Of a stretch of 64,000 nucleotides of DNA, positions 21,506 through 32,428 are shown piece by piece. Numbering within the stretch: position 1 is the first letter of the stretch; each line of letters starts with the position of its first letter. The stretch comes from Temnothorax longispinosus (Eukaryota > Arthropoda > Insecta > Hymenoptera > Formicidae): positions 11,247,650 through 11,311,649 of the forward strand of contig NC_092364.1 in NCBI RefSeq assembly GCF_030848805.1, in the 5' to 3' direction. Made by a program: the position numbers and the translations under genes. Below the pieces are notes generated by a model that saw nothing but the letters and a program-made list of their open reading frames with translations, was not told where the DNA came from and did not search any database.

Positions 21506-24500
21506 TCAACCTTTTTTCCTTCTTTTCCCCCCACTCCTCATCTCTTCTATCGCTTTCATCCATTCCTCCCCCTCTCCCTTTTCACTCATTATCCTCCCCA
21601 CCACGTCTTGCCAACTCTCTCCCTCCCAATCTTCCCATCTCAAACACTCTTCCCAGACATGTTCCCACGTCTCCTCCTTTCTCTCACATATCCTGCATTT
21701 TTTGTCTTCCTCTTTTCTCCAGTATAGTCCCTCTTTGATCTCGTTGCCCAATCTAAACCTTGCAATTCTGTTCCATCTTGCCTCCTCCCAGCCCTTCTTT
21801 AGATAATCCGGTATCCCATCCTTCCTTATTAGCTTATACCACCTGTTGTATTTCGATTCCATAATCTTTCCCATTCTTTCTTGTCTTTGCTTCGCTTTCT
21901 CCTTGTGTTCTAGTGCCTCCTCCGTCAGTCCCTCCTCCCCTCCCATTTCTACCCCAATACCTTCCCAGTAATCCTTTCTCTCCTGCTCCCATCTTCCTAT
22001 TATCCTATCCTTCTTCCATCTTTCTTTCATTTCTTCCAAACATTTCTTTGCTATTTTTCCTCCTTTACCTTCTTCCAGTTTTCTTTCGAATTTCCATGCT
22101 CTCTTGCTTGCTCTGGCTCATATTTTTTCCCTTTCTAGTTCGTCCCTGACCATGTACCCTGGGGTCCTCCAGTTTACACCGAGTGTCCATCTGAGGTATC
22201 TCTCGTGTATCCCTTCTACCTCCCTCCTTTCCTTCCACCCCCATATTTCTGCCCCGTATCCCATCACCGTCCATATCAGTGTATCATACAGCCGGATCCT
22301 TTTTTTACAGTCCTTTTTCCACATTCTTTTACCTATTCCCCACACTTCCCTCATTACTCTTGCTGCCTTCCTTCTTCTCTCTCTGATATGTGCCTCCTGC
22401 CTTCCATTCGCCATCAGCGTGTACCCCAAATATTTGAATTCTTTAACCTCTTCTAATTTCTTTCCCTTCTATCTCCAGTCATATTTCTTCTTCCTCCCTC
22501 CTCCTTTTCTAAATCTTATTATCTTCGTCTTCTCCGTACTCAGCGTTAGGCCTTTCCTGTCTAGGTATCCCTCAAGCCTGCTTATCATGGATCTCATGTC
22601 CTGTTCCTCCTCCGCCAGTACTGCTATGTCATCTGCATACATCAGGGTGTATATCTTCTCCCCTTTTACACTCACACCCCCCCATCCGCCCTTCCTCATG
22701 TGATCCTCTATGTCTGCAATTAGTAAGTTAAACAGTATCGGGCTTAACGGGCAGCCCTGTCTTAATCCCTTCGCCATCCAAAGTGAGTCCCCTTTTTCTT
22801 CTCCCCTTCTTACATTGCTTTTTGTTTCTCTCAAGACTTCCTTCACCCTATCTATCAGTCCTTGCCTTACTCCTCTCTCTTTCATTGCTTTAATTAGAAC
22901 TTCCTTATCTACTGAGTCAAACGCCGCCTTGAGATTTACGAATAGAACTGTCATCTTCCCTTTCTCCTTTCCTAGATGTCTGTTTATCAAATAGTTTAGC
23001 GTAAATATCTAGTCCATCGTCCCCATTCCTTTTCTAAATCCTGCTTGGTTATCGGGAATCAAGTTCTTTATTTCTACTTCATTCCTTATCCTTTCTGCTA
23101 ATACCGCCGTGTATATCTTATACATTGAGGGCATGATGGTTATCCCTCTGTAGTCCTTTACCTCTTTTTCTTCTCCTTTCTTCACTAAAGGTATTATCTC
23201 ACCCTCCTTCCACTGTTCCGGCCAACCTTCTCCCCTCCATACCCCCCTTCTACCCTCCATCCCCGTTTACATATTTCCCAGGCCCACCTCACCATCTCTT
23301 CTCCTCCATATTTCCATACTTTATTCGGGATTCCGTTCTTACCTATTGCTTTTCCTGTTTTTAGTTTCTTTATTACATTTCTCACCTCCTCTAACTCTAT
23401 CTCTCCCTCGTCTCGTCTGTCCCTCCCTCCTTCTCCTTTCACTACCCTGTTCTCCACGCCTCCCATTAGCTCCATAAAGTATTTTTTCCACTCTTCCAGC
23501 CCTATGTCTTCGTTTATCCTTTTCCTTCTTTTCTTTACTCTACCTATCAGTTCCCATACCTTACTTTCCGATCTCGCTTCTCCTATCTCTGTAATCATCC
23601 TTTCCTTCTCTTCCTTTTTCTTTCTTTCGCATACTTCTCTGTATTTCCTCCTCCTTTCTCTATATCTTTCTACCTCCCCTTTCCCCTTTCTCCACTTTCT
23701 TAGTTCTGCCCTCGCTTCTTTCTTTTTCTTCTTGCATTCTTCGTCCCACCATCCTCTTCTGTTCTTATTAGCTCCCCTGACCTCCCCCTTTTCATTCTCT
23801 TTTAGTATTCCTCTTATCTTCGACACCCCTTCCTCTATCTCCTCCTGCAACTTTCTGTTTCCTCCTATCTTTTCTAACCTCTCAACGAAGTGTTTTCTTC
23901 CTTCTTCGCTCCATATTCCTCTTCTTCTTGTCCTTTCTATCTTTTCCCCTCTCTGTGTTCTCTTCGCTCCGCCTCTTATCCACAGTATTAGAGGGTGATG
24001 GTCTGATTCTACTCTATCCCTTATTTCTAGTCTTTCTATTTTTTCTCTGCTATCCTCATCACCTATAATATAGTCTATAACTGTTTCACCTTTTCCTCCC
24101 GTGTGTGTGTATTCTCCTTCTTCGTCTCCCTTCGTGCCACCATTTAAAATCATCAATCCTCTTTCTTCTATAAATTCTAGTAGCGTCCTACCATCCTTAT
24201 TCACCTTCTTATTTTTAGATTTTCTCCCTCTTTCTTTCCCACTTTCTTCATCTTTCTCATCCCTTCCTCCCTCATCTCCCGTTCTTGCATTAAAGTCACC
24301 TCTTATTATGGTCCTTACTCCTATTTTTCCCTCCTCTATGCAATAATTCAAACCTTCTAACTTCTTATCAATGTCTTTGATTACATTCCTATTATTTTCC
24401 ATATTTCCTCTCTTATTCTTAGCTTGACTTCGACCCTGTTTTCCTCCTCTTCCCTCCCTCTACCCTCCTTTATTTCTTCTAACCCTTTTCTTATACCTAC

Positions 24501-24710
24501 TAGCATTCCTCCGCATGCTCTACCTTTCTTATTCCTCCTATTCGCTATTTGTACTCTCCAACCAAATTCCTTTGGTAGCTTCTCTTTCATCTTCTCCCAT
24601 CCTTTCTTATCCATCCATGTCTCCATCATAATAATCACATCCCACTTCTTTACCCCATCCCAAAAGTCTCTATCTTTATTTATTATTCCCGCTACATTCC
24701 AGAATACCAC
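21506..24710 (-). pseudogene. LINE ORF2: AP endonuclease, reverse transcriptase, zinc knuckle
   Basis: Order on the minus strand: AP-type endonuclease (FWNVAGIINKDRDFW, IIMMETWMDKKGW, IIRGDFNARTGDEGG, VIDYIIGDE, VESDHHPLILW), then RT (KDYRGITIMPSMYKIY, IPDNQAGFRKGMGTMD, FVNLKAAFDSVDKEVL, GLRQGCPLSPILFNLL, LMYADDIAVLAEE with catalytic YADD), then a C-terminal CRICERKEETWEHVWEEC knuckle at about 21650-21700. The endonuclease nicks the target and the RT copies the RNA. The frame is broken near 24400 and 23230-23260, by an in-frame TAG near 23009 after GMGTMD, and again in the 22,400s and 22,100s. The clade within LINEs is not assigned. Confidence 0.85.
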
Positions 24711-24824
24711 CTTCGTCTCTTCCCTTCTTTTATATCTACGTCTTCCTCAACTCTGGATTCACTTCCTGCCGCTCTCTCTCCCTCCTCCCTTTTACCTTTC
24801 CCATCCTCCTCGCATTCTTTGTTT

Positions 24825-25919
24825 TCATTCTCTTCGTTGTGACCTATGAAAGTCTTCCCTCTCCTCCAGTCTGCCTTTGCTTTCGTTCCATCTCCATTCC
24901 TTGTTGTCCTCCCACATCTTTTGATAACCAATTGTCACTCTTTTTTCTTTCTCTCTCTTCTCCCTTGCTATCTTTCTTATCTCTGTTTGTATTTGTCTTT
25001 CCTGTTTGGTGAGATCGTCATCCAGAAAGCTTCCATATTTCCTTCCTAGTTCCTTCTTTTTCTTCATGATGTCTCTTTTAGCTTCCCAGTTTTTGCATTT
25101 CAAGAGTCTCATTTTGTAGTCCCCGTATCCTATTTCTTGTATTTCTTCTATGATTCCTTCTGTAATATTTAGTTCTTCCATCAACTTTTTAAAATTCTCT
25201 TTTCTCTCTTTAACGTTTCTTACCTTCTCCTTCTTCACGATTATGTTATTTTTTCTTCTTCTTCTTTCCGTCATCTCTACACTTTTTTCTATTTCCTTCA
25301 TTTTCCCTATCAACTCCCTGCCTTCATTCTCCTCTGCGCCCCTCATCTGTAATTTTTCTATCTTCTTCTCCATCATCTTTACTTTTTCTTCTAGCGCCTT
25401 TTTCTGCCTTTCCCATATTTCCTCCCTTCTCTTCCATTCTTCCCTTACTCCCTTTATTTCGTTTTTTATTTCTTCTTTGTCTTTTTTCCTCTCCTTCTCC
25501 TGTTCTTCCATTTTCCTCAGTATCTCTTTTAATAGATCCTCTGTCGCCATCCTTCCTTTACCCTCTTCTCCTTTTTTTATCTTCGCTGGCGGTGATCTGT
25601 TGGTCCTTCTCGTTTCGTTGAATTTGTCGAGAATTTCTTTCTCTGCTGCCCTAGCCGCTTCTTCCTCTAACTCTTTTCTTTTCCTTTTCAAAATGAGATC
25701 TTTGACCGATCCTAGGCTGTCCGCCCTTCCTCTTTGTTTAGCAAGCTCCTCCGCCTTTGTAGGCCTGCCTCTTGCTTTCCTCTCCCCTTCGTCTTCCCTC
25801 TTCTTTCCTATCCTTCCTTGCTGGTCAATCTCTATTCCTAATTCCTTCTCTGCCTCCATCAGCCGCTTTTCCCTTAGCCTTTCCCTCCTATTGGTTACCT
25901 TTCCTATGGTTGAAAGCAC
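24825..25919 (-). pseudogene. LINE ORF1: coiled-coil RNA-binding protein
   Basis: A frame of about 360 codons with no upstream ATG in frame (a stop precedes the GTG at 25919; the first Met is near 25859). The protein is highly charged. A basic N-terminus is followed by a predicted coiled coil (LLKEILRKMEEQEKERKKDK, EEKVKMMEKKIEKLQMRG) and an RRM-like segment with RRRRKNNIIVKKEKVRNV and YKMRLLKCKNWEAKRDIM, ending with FLDDDLTKQERQIQTEIRK. This is the L1-type ORF1 layout. It would trimerise and coat the element RNA. Confidence 0.75.
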
Positions 25920-26222
25920 TTATAGTATTTATCCCCTCTATATCCGCGCTAGTCTATGCCCGCTTTCGCGACCCCGCCTTTCTGTCAGTCGCCCCTCTAT
26001 ACTATCTGTATTCTATGCCGCCCGGTTACCTCTCGCCCGTCCCTTTCCTCTTAACTGCTTCTTCCCGTTCTTAACCCTTTCGCCTCCGCCTTCTCGCTCC
26101 TCCGCGCCTCCCTGTTCCGTCGCTCTTGACCTCTCTAACTTTCTCCAATCCTTTTTCCACCTCGATATTACTCTCTGCCACACGCACACCTGTTGCTATC
26201 TACACGCCGGAACCGGAAGTCC
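25920..26222 (-). other. LINE 5' region
   Basis: Non-coding sequence between the right target duplication and ORF1, C-rich on the plus strand. It would carry the internal promoter. Confidence 0.45.
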
Positions 26223-26241
26223 TTCTAATATTTACTTAGTT

Positions 26242-26655
26242 TGTTTATTTGTTTTGCTCGCTTTTAAAGATTTTCAAGATAAATTTATTGTTTCATGGAA
26301 ACAGTAACAAAATTTCTAAAGTGTATGGTATATATAGTCGACAAAAAACATAAATTCTTTATGTTACCTATTCAAAATAAAAGTATTACATTATATTCTG
26401 TGCTATTAAGATTAGGCTTAAAGATATGAAAAATATGTATCGTTATTCTATCTTTGTATATCTTTCATTCAAGCATTTTTTTTCCATGCTTAATTACATT
26501 ACGTACTACTTATTTGGACTTTTAAATAAAATTGATTTGTACTATACAATAAGGACATAATTCTATCGCAATAAATATAATGTAAAATACAATACTTATA
26601 CTACAACTTAATGTTATTGTTTTGTGTGTTTTTGTATTTCTTTATTTTTCTGTAG
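26242..26655. other. Intron-like AT-rich sequence
   Basis: Continues host sequence after the LINE target duplication. It ends with the acceptor TTTTTCTGTAG at 26655. Confidence 0.45.
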
Positions 26656-27044
26656 ATTCCCGGAAAAATTGAGAATCTTATTGAAGAACGGAGAAATTTT
26701 TGTACACAAAATAAAGGAATTAAACTTCAGCCATTTGTACTTCTGGTTTTTGATGAGAATGACATTACTTCATATGTTATTATTGATTATTTAAAGTACG
26801 AAGTTGCAACCGTGCGTAAAGCAGTGGATATATGCTTAAAGAGTTTTCAGGTTTTTATGCAAAGTATCCAGCAGAATGCGAAAAAATATGGTATTTCTTA
26901 CAACGCGCCGTATATGGATTTGTAACTGAGTTTGATTTTAAAAATCCATCAGTTTTGACTATTTTAAATTCTATAAAGACCATCATACACACAACAAAGA
27001 CTAACATCATTATGTTTTTTTTCTTAATTAAGATTGAGATTTAA
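26656..27044 (+). pseudogene. SAMD3-like host gene remnant, terminal exon
   Basis: After a TTTTTCTGTAG acceptor the frame reads IPGKIENLIEERRNFCTQNK, LQPFVLLVFDENDITSYVII, then DYLKYEVATVRKAVDICLKS. A one-base loss in a T run near 26855 moves the reading to FYAKYPAECEKIWYFLQRAV and YGFVTEFDFKNPS. The tail (KAVD..K.F, YP.EC..IW.F.QRAVYG) is the most recognisable block of the SAMD3-like family and supports the assignment made at 300-5002. The phase does not fit the exon ending at 5002, so intermediate exons are missing. Confidence 0.55.
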
Positions 27045-27198
27045 ATCTCTGATTAAGTTATTACATAAATAATTTTTTGATTGATATTTTTCATAAAATA
27101 CTTTATTTTGTATTCCATTTCAATAGAAAAAGGTTGATATTATGAAAATTGTTCCTGATTAAAATTTTTATTTATTTTTTGCGTAATACGTTGATGGT

Positions 27199-27907
27199 AG
27201 CTCGGGGGGGTGTCAATCGCCCCGGATTTGCGATCGGTCGATGAGATTTCGCGGGTCGAAGGACCAGAGGGGCAATCCCCTCACAAGTTTAATTAGGCAA
27301 ATAAAGCGAAAAGCAAGCGAAAAGCGACTCACCGTATCGTTGCCCGATGTTCTTGCGGTGGCCTCGTGGCGTCCGGTCCTCCCGGTGGTGATGGAGAGCG
27401 GAAGGCGTGCAGCAGGGTAGGATGTGCAGGCACTCACGTGCCGCGGCAGGCAGGCAGGCAAAACGTGCAATACGGCAAGCAGGCGATATAGCAGGCACAT
27501 GTGCAAGAGGCAAGCACTCAAGCCCGAGACTACTGAGACGACTTGTCGAGCTCCGAAACTGCGAGTTCACTCGATTACTCCGAAATGTGCGAGCGCAAAG
27601 CGAGTGTGTGTTCTCGAGTCCACGTTTGAACAGCGAATCCTCCCACGGTACTCCTCTGCTCGCGCACCTGCGAATAGCGGCCGGAGCGAGTACTCATGGT
27701 TCCAAATAATTGCGGGCCACCCGTGAGCGGGCAGCACGAGTCGGGTGAGTCGCGCGAGTGTTGCTATCTGTCGCGATCCGCCAACGTCTCGCGCGAGTCA
27801 CGAAAAACACGATTTTGTACGTTACTTGTACGCGCAACTTATCAACTAATATGTACAACAATTACTAATGACACGGACATCTAATATGTACAGGCGAGCG
27901 CCAAACA
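27199..27907 (-). mobile_element. Solo LTR of the BEL/Pao element 1 family
   Basis: Reverse complement of the LTR at 8731-9438 with a small number of differences (CTCCCGGTGG for CTCCACAGGG-type changes). Flanked by ATGGT on both sides (27194-27198 and 27908-27912), a clean 5-bp target duplication. A solo LTR results from recombination between the two LTRs of a former full element. Confidence 0.9.
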
Positions 27908-27912
27908 ATGGT

Positions 27913-28378
27913 ACTTACAGTTACCTTCAGTTACATATTCATAAAATATTTTTTAGTTTTATTATAAGTTTGCGTGTAAAATTTATAAAACAATTTATGA
28001 CTGCAATTTTGTGATATGCGTTTTTAAAAAAGATCGGCATCATCATACTGGTTCTTCGCATTTATCGTTTTATTACGATCTAACAATATAGATCGCTGCT
28101 TCTTCAGTAATTTTTTCTTTTTGTTTTTAGAGAAAGTAGTTGAAAGAGAATATCAATATTATAAAATTATAATATTAAAGAGTTGTCCTACTCTTTTAGA
28201 TTACTTATGAAGTTCTTTTTATTTCTCTTCTAAATTACCATATTATTCTCCCGATTGCTGCCAACCTTCGGTTGGCGAAGACGAGGGAGTATGCGTTTCA
28301 CCGAGGCCGAATCTTTGTTACCTTAGTTCTCGATAACTACAACATACTTTGATATGTGCTTCCGTATATAAGTTCTTA
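27913..28378. other. No gene seen
   Basis: AT-rich sequence between the solo LTR and the foldback element. Confidence 0.4.
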
Positions 28379-29342
28379 GGTAATTGTTTAGATGGGGGGG
28401 ACCACCTTGGATGACCTTGATATTTTAGTATGTTGTCAAGGTCACCCTCCTGAGTGACCTTCAGAAGGTTTTAGCCCGCGCTCGTTATTCGTTAAAAAGT
28501 TATTAACAAAAAATGTTTCGAAAATATAGCAGTTATTTTAAGTACTGAGAGGCATAAACGACTAATATTACGTTTTTCTTTAAAGCAGAGAATACTTTAT
28601 TTCGCGAGAAAGTCGCTGCTTTATCAAAACACAACATTTAAAGTAGTAAATTGTTGATAAATTGAAGTCTTTTTGTTAAAGCAAAGAATACTTACATGGG
28701 TTAGATGACGCGCTTTAAACAGTAGAATACTTTTAAAGCGCGTCATCTAACCCATGTGGCATCTCGCATATTAACTTTCCACGCATGAAAAGTTCACGCA
28801 TACACTTTCCACGCGAACCGAGGTTCACGCACCCCCCCCCTGCTTTCGGGGGAGGTGCGGTAGCCCCGAAATAGTTCACGCATACACTTTTCACGCGAAC
28901 CGAGGTTCGGGCCGGCCCGAAAGCAGGGGGGGTGTGCGTGAATCTCGGTTCGCGTGAAAAGTGTATGCGTGAACTATTTTGGGGCTACCGCACCTCCCCC
29001 GAAAGCAGGGGGGGTGTGCGTAAACCTCGGTTCGCGTGAAAAGTGTATGCGTGAACTATTTCGGGACTACCGCACCTCCCCCGAAAGCAGGGGGAGGTGT
29101 GCGTAAACCTCGGTTTGCGTGAAAAGTGTACGCGTGAACTATTTCGACATATATATTAGTCATTTATGCTTTCCAATACTCAAAATAGCTGCTATATTTT
29201 CGAAACATTTTTTGTTAATAACTTTTTAACGAATAACGAGCGCGGGCTAAAACCTTCTGAAGGTCACTCAGGAGGGTGACCTTGACAACATACTAAAATA
29301 TCAAGGTCATCCAAGGTGGTCCCCCCCATCTAAACAATTACC
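28379..29342. mobile_element. Foldback (MITE-like) element with 190-bp inverted repeats
   Basis: The arms 28379-28568 and 29153-29342 are reverse complements with only a few mismatches, starting GGTAATTGTTTAGATGGGGG. The interior contains a 60-bp perfect-type hairpin (about 28695-28757, TGGGTTAGATGACGCGC) and the GC-rich array at 28775-29140. No transposase is encoded. I cannot fix a target duplication, so the superfamily is open. Confidence 0.8.
28775..29140. repeat. Tandem cassette array that flips orientation
   Basis: A cassette of about 105 bp with CCCCGAAAGCAGGGGG, CTCGGTTCGCGTGAAAAGTG and TATGCGTGAACTATTT occurs about twice in full on the right, with a truncated copy. It occurs in reverse on the left (28775-28905). 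The orientation flips at the palindrome GGGCCGGCCC near 28910-28920. Confidence 0.8.
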
Positions 29343-29424
29343 GTTTCTTATTGATCAAGCAAGGTTTATAGCGTATAATTATCATTAATCGTTGTGTTAA
29401 TAAAAAAGCGAAAAAATGATATAT

Positions 29425-30790
29425 TACTCTCTAAAAGAGAATCAGTGTATTTTTACTGAGAAACAGTAAATAGTCACTGATTGAAGCAGTTATAAGTATA
29501 CCACTGAGAATCAGTGACATTTTACTGAAAGAATTAGTTAATATTGACTGTTTCAATCAGTAATATTGGACTACTAGAAACAGTGACTTAAAACAGCAAA
29601 ATCAGTAATGTGAGCTGATTAAATCAGTAATATTGACTATTTCAATCAGTAATATTATACTACTAAAACAGTGACTTTGAGCAGCAAAATCAGTAATGTG
29701 AACTGATTAAATCAGTAATATTGACTATTTTACTCAGTAATATTGGACTACTGGAAACAGTGACTTTGAACAGCAAAATCAGTAATGCAAGCTGATTAAA
29801 TCAGTAAATGTCCCAGCAAACAGTAACAAAAAGTAATAACCTTAATACATGTTATAATTTTTTATTCAACAATGTAATTGTTACGTACAAAATGTTTACA
29901 GAATGAAGTCAATTAAAAATTAAACATTCCTTAGCTTACGAGCTTGTGCCTCTATGTTTGTTCCTTCCTAAAAAAAGATTTTTCTGTGTGTTAGCAAGTA
30001 TTAATATATAACTTTTAAATGCACTAACCAAACTTACAGGCCATATCTGTATTAACGAAGAATTTGGAAAAATAGGAGGATCATCATGTTGTCCCTTATC
30101 AATGTTCTTCTGAAATTAAATATCCAAATATTTGAATCGTGTTTTAACAATCAATTTATACTAAGAAATTATAAGAATAAGAAATAAAAGACTTACTCCT
30201 TTTGATAAGTTTCCAACGATAACCGAGATTAATAATCTTATTCTGTTTGCTGTTCAGTTCTCTGGTTCAATACGCCGTGGTTTATGCTGAAAATGAAAAG
30301 GGAGAAACAGTCTCTAGTTTATCGCGCTTTACTATGGGCCCGTTGGGCCTCCATCTTTGCCCCGTTGGCAAACTATAACCTCGCCCCGTTGGGCCACCAT
30401 ACTCGTCAGTACCCGCGGTAAATGAACTACGGCTCAAGAAGCTTTCGTACTTACTTTTAACCTCACTTTTTTTGCAAGCACGCTTAGCTCAGTACCGCAG
30501 TTTCTCTTATTCTTTGTAATGTACACTTAGCACCGCTTCGTCCTTCGTCACGTATACTTCGTTCTCGTCTTCTGTTTCACACATCACTGAGATCACAATC
30601 TTGTTCCGTTTCCTCGCACCATCAATCAGTATTACCAACAGATAACTGATTTTACAGTGACATCTTACTTTCACTGACCATAATCAGTGAAATATAAGAT
30701 AAAGAAACAAAAAGTAAACATTCTACTGAAGTTCAGTGAAATACTCACTGATTCTCATGAATATTTTCACTGATTCTACTTTAGAGAGTA
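29425..30790. mobile_element. Non-autonomous DNA element with subterminal ACTGATT repeats
   Basis: The left end TACTCTCTAAAAGAGAATCA is mirrored at the right end by TGATTCTACTTTAGAGAGTA. Both ends are crowded with CAGTAA/ACTGATT motifs (29440-29830 and 30620-30775), the kind of subterminal binding-site cluster seen in hAT-like and related elements. No transposase ORF. The middle (30300-30420) has a repeated CCCCGTTGGGCC-type block. Confidence 0.65.
29551..29810. repeat. Tandem repeat, about 88-bp unit, 3 copies
   Basis: Three units start with GACTGTTTCAATCAGTAATA or close variants at about 29551, 29636 and 29722, each containing ACAGTGACTT and AGCAAAATCAGTAATG. Confidence 0.8.
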
Positions 30791-31202
30791 CATTTATATG
30801 TTCTCTTATTGGCTATCGACTGAGTTACAGAGGAAATTGATTAACCAATGACATGCATCCACAAAGGGAATTTTAGTGAGATTCTAGTTGCCTCTGTGGG
30901 CTTCGGCAGAAGCTTTTCTATTTATCGCTGCACGCTCATTGGATATCGCGCGTCGTGCACGATGTTATCGCGCGCGCTGGTCTGCTCTATTGCTCACATG
31001 TCATATTTGGCCGGTAGTTAGAGGTTAAGTTTGTTTATACAAGTTTAATCTTTACAAAATTAAATAAAAATATAATATATAGTGTGATAAACACTGCCTA
31101 ATACAAGTTTGTTTATTGAATCATTTCCTTGGATATTTCCAAGGATGGATATTTCCATGGTATTCCATGTGGTAACAGGTATCTTATATGTGTGTATACA
31201 TA
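30791..31202. other. No gene seen
   Basis: AT-rich sequence between two non-autonomous elements; no ORF with a recognisable motif. Confidence 0.4.
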
Positions 31203-31707
31203 CAGGGTGTCAAGTAATAAGCGGATCACTGCTCGTGATGGGCAGCTAGAGCGGGTAAAACTGAATCGAAAAGTCTTACTGTTTTGTAAGTATTTCAATA
31301 ATTAATAAGAAAATAATTAATAAAGATACGCGAATCAAGATGCGTTCGTGCGATTCGACGAGAAGAAACAGCCCTGTGTTTACGTTGCTAGGCCGCGACG
31401 AGACATTGGGAGGAACGCTATGTTTATAACAAAAATTATTAACTATACGTGAGTGACACTCATTGTCATTATTGTTTATAAAGCACTCCTCTCTCATAAT
31501 ATTTCGCTATGCACATAGTAACGTAAACGTTGGGCTGCTCCTTCTCGTCAAATCATGTAGATGCACACTGATTAATTCTCTTATCTTTATTAATTAATTT
31601 CTCATTAATTATTATTGAAACAGTACGATAAAGGACGTTTAATTTGATTCAGTTTAATTCGCTCTTCCTGTCCACGAGAAGTGGTCCGCTTATTACCTAA
31701 CACCCTA
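31203..31707. mobile_element. Tc1/mariner-like MITE
   Basis: About 505 bp. Left end CAGGGTGTCAAGTAATAAGC and right end (reverse complement) AGGGTGTTAGGTAATAAGCG with GGA[TC]CACT following, an inverted repeat of about 27 bp. TA dinucleotides lie at both outer edges. It carries no transposase; the ORF at 31276-31497 shows no DDE/D motif. Confidence 0.7.
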
Positions 31708-31798
31708 TATATATATGTTTATATAATTATAAATTTAAATTTATTATATATAAATAAAAATTATTAAAAATGCTAAAAAAATAAAGAAAATTACTTAA

Positions 31799-32424
31799 GG
31801 ATGTATCACTGGTACAATCTTAGACAAAAGTGCATGAAATTTGAAATACTTGAATATCTACGCCTAACGCATAGTAAATCTAGATGTAAGATACTCAATA
31901 TAGTAGGAGTCTTATTTTTACTCCTACAAAGGTATTTTTTTACTTTACAAATGTTTTTTCCAGTATTATTTGCGATTTTTGTAATTTATGAGCCTAAACT
32001 TTTGGCAGTAAAAATGCCCTGATTTCAACTTTATAACGTCAAATTATTAATAAAATTAATAATTAGTTATTAATTATTAATTAATAATTAATTATCATTA
32101 ATTATTAATTTATTTCTTTAAAACGGTGTAGTGAAGACAATTGAAACTTGACAGATAGTTTCATTTATTCGTATACTAGATGTACAAAAAAATTCAAAAT
32201 ATTGGTAGCGCTCCTTCAACATTTTTTTAGCTGTTTTATCCATCAAAATCGTCTCTTCCCATAAAAATACGTGTAAAATCAGTGAAAATTAAAATCGTTA
32301 TATCTCAGCAACCGTTTAGTGGATTCGTTTCTACTTTTTTTGTAGCACATCAGGAAGACTAAAAGAACATTCTTACAAATTTTTATCCACTTGGTAGCGC
32401 TTTGAAAATAGGTGCAATACATCC
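31799..32424. mobile_element. MITE flanked by TTAA (piggyBac-like)
   Basis: TTAA at 31795-31798 and 32425-32428 flanks inverted ends GGATGTAT...ATACATCC, 626 bp between them. TTAA duplication is the signature of piggyBac-type insertion. The terminal repeat is short (about 8-10 bp) and differs from the usual CCC start, so the assignment is tentative. The ORF at 31801-32022 is not recognised. Confidence 0.55.
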
Positions 32425-32428
32425 TTAA

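Larger units (their letters stand above)
14616..26222 (-). mobile_element. LINE (non-LTR retrotransposon), interrupted by a P element
   Basis: Flanked by a 19-bp direct repeat TTCTAATATTTACTTAGTT (14597-14615 and 26223-26241), the long duplication typical of target-primed insertion. Read on the minus strand it has a 5' region, an ORF1 with coiled coil (25919-24825), an EN-RT ORF2 (24710-21506), a second ORF1-like frame (21499 leftwards) and a 3' region ending in an ACTAAC-type tail. Without the P element the LINE is about 6.3 kb, a full-length size. All ORFs carry stops or frameshifts. It lies in the intron-like interval of the SAMD3-like gene remnant. Confidence 0.88.

Noticed and set aside
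21098..26307. Plus-strand ORFs rich in S, F, L and P opposite the LINE
   Set aside because: They are antisense shadows of the purine-rich LINE ORFs on the minus strand.
28775..29810. Regular repeats that could be mistaken for a CRISPR array
   Set aside because: Units are contiguous tandem repeats without unique spacers, in a eukaryotic transposon setting.
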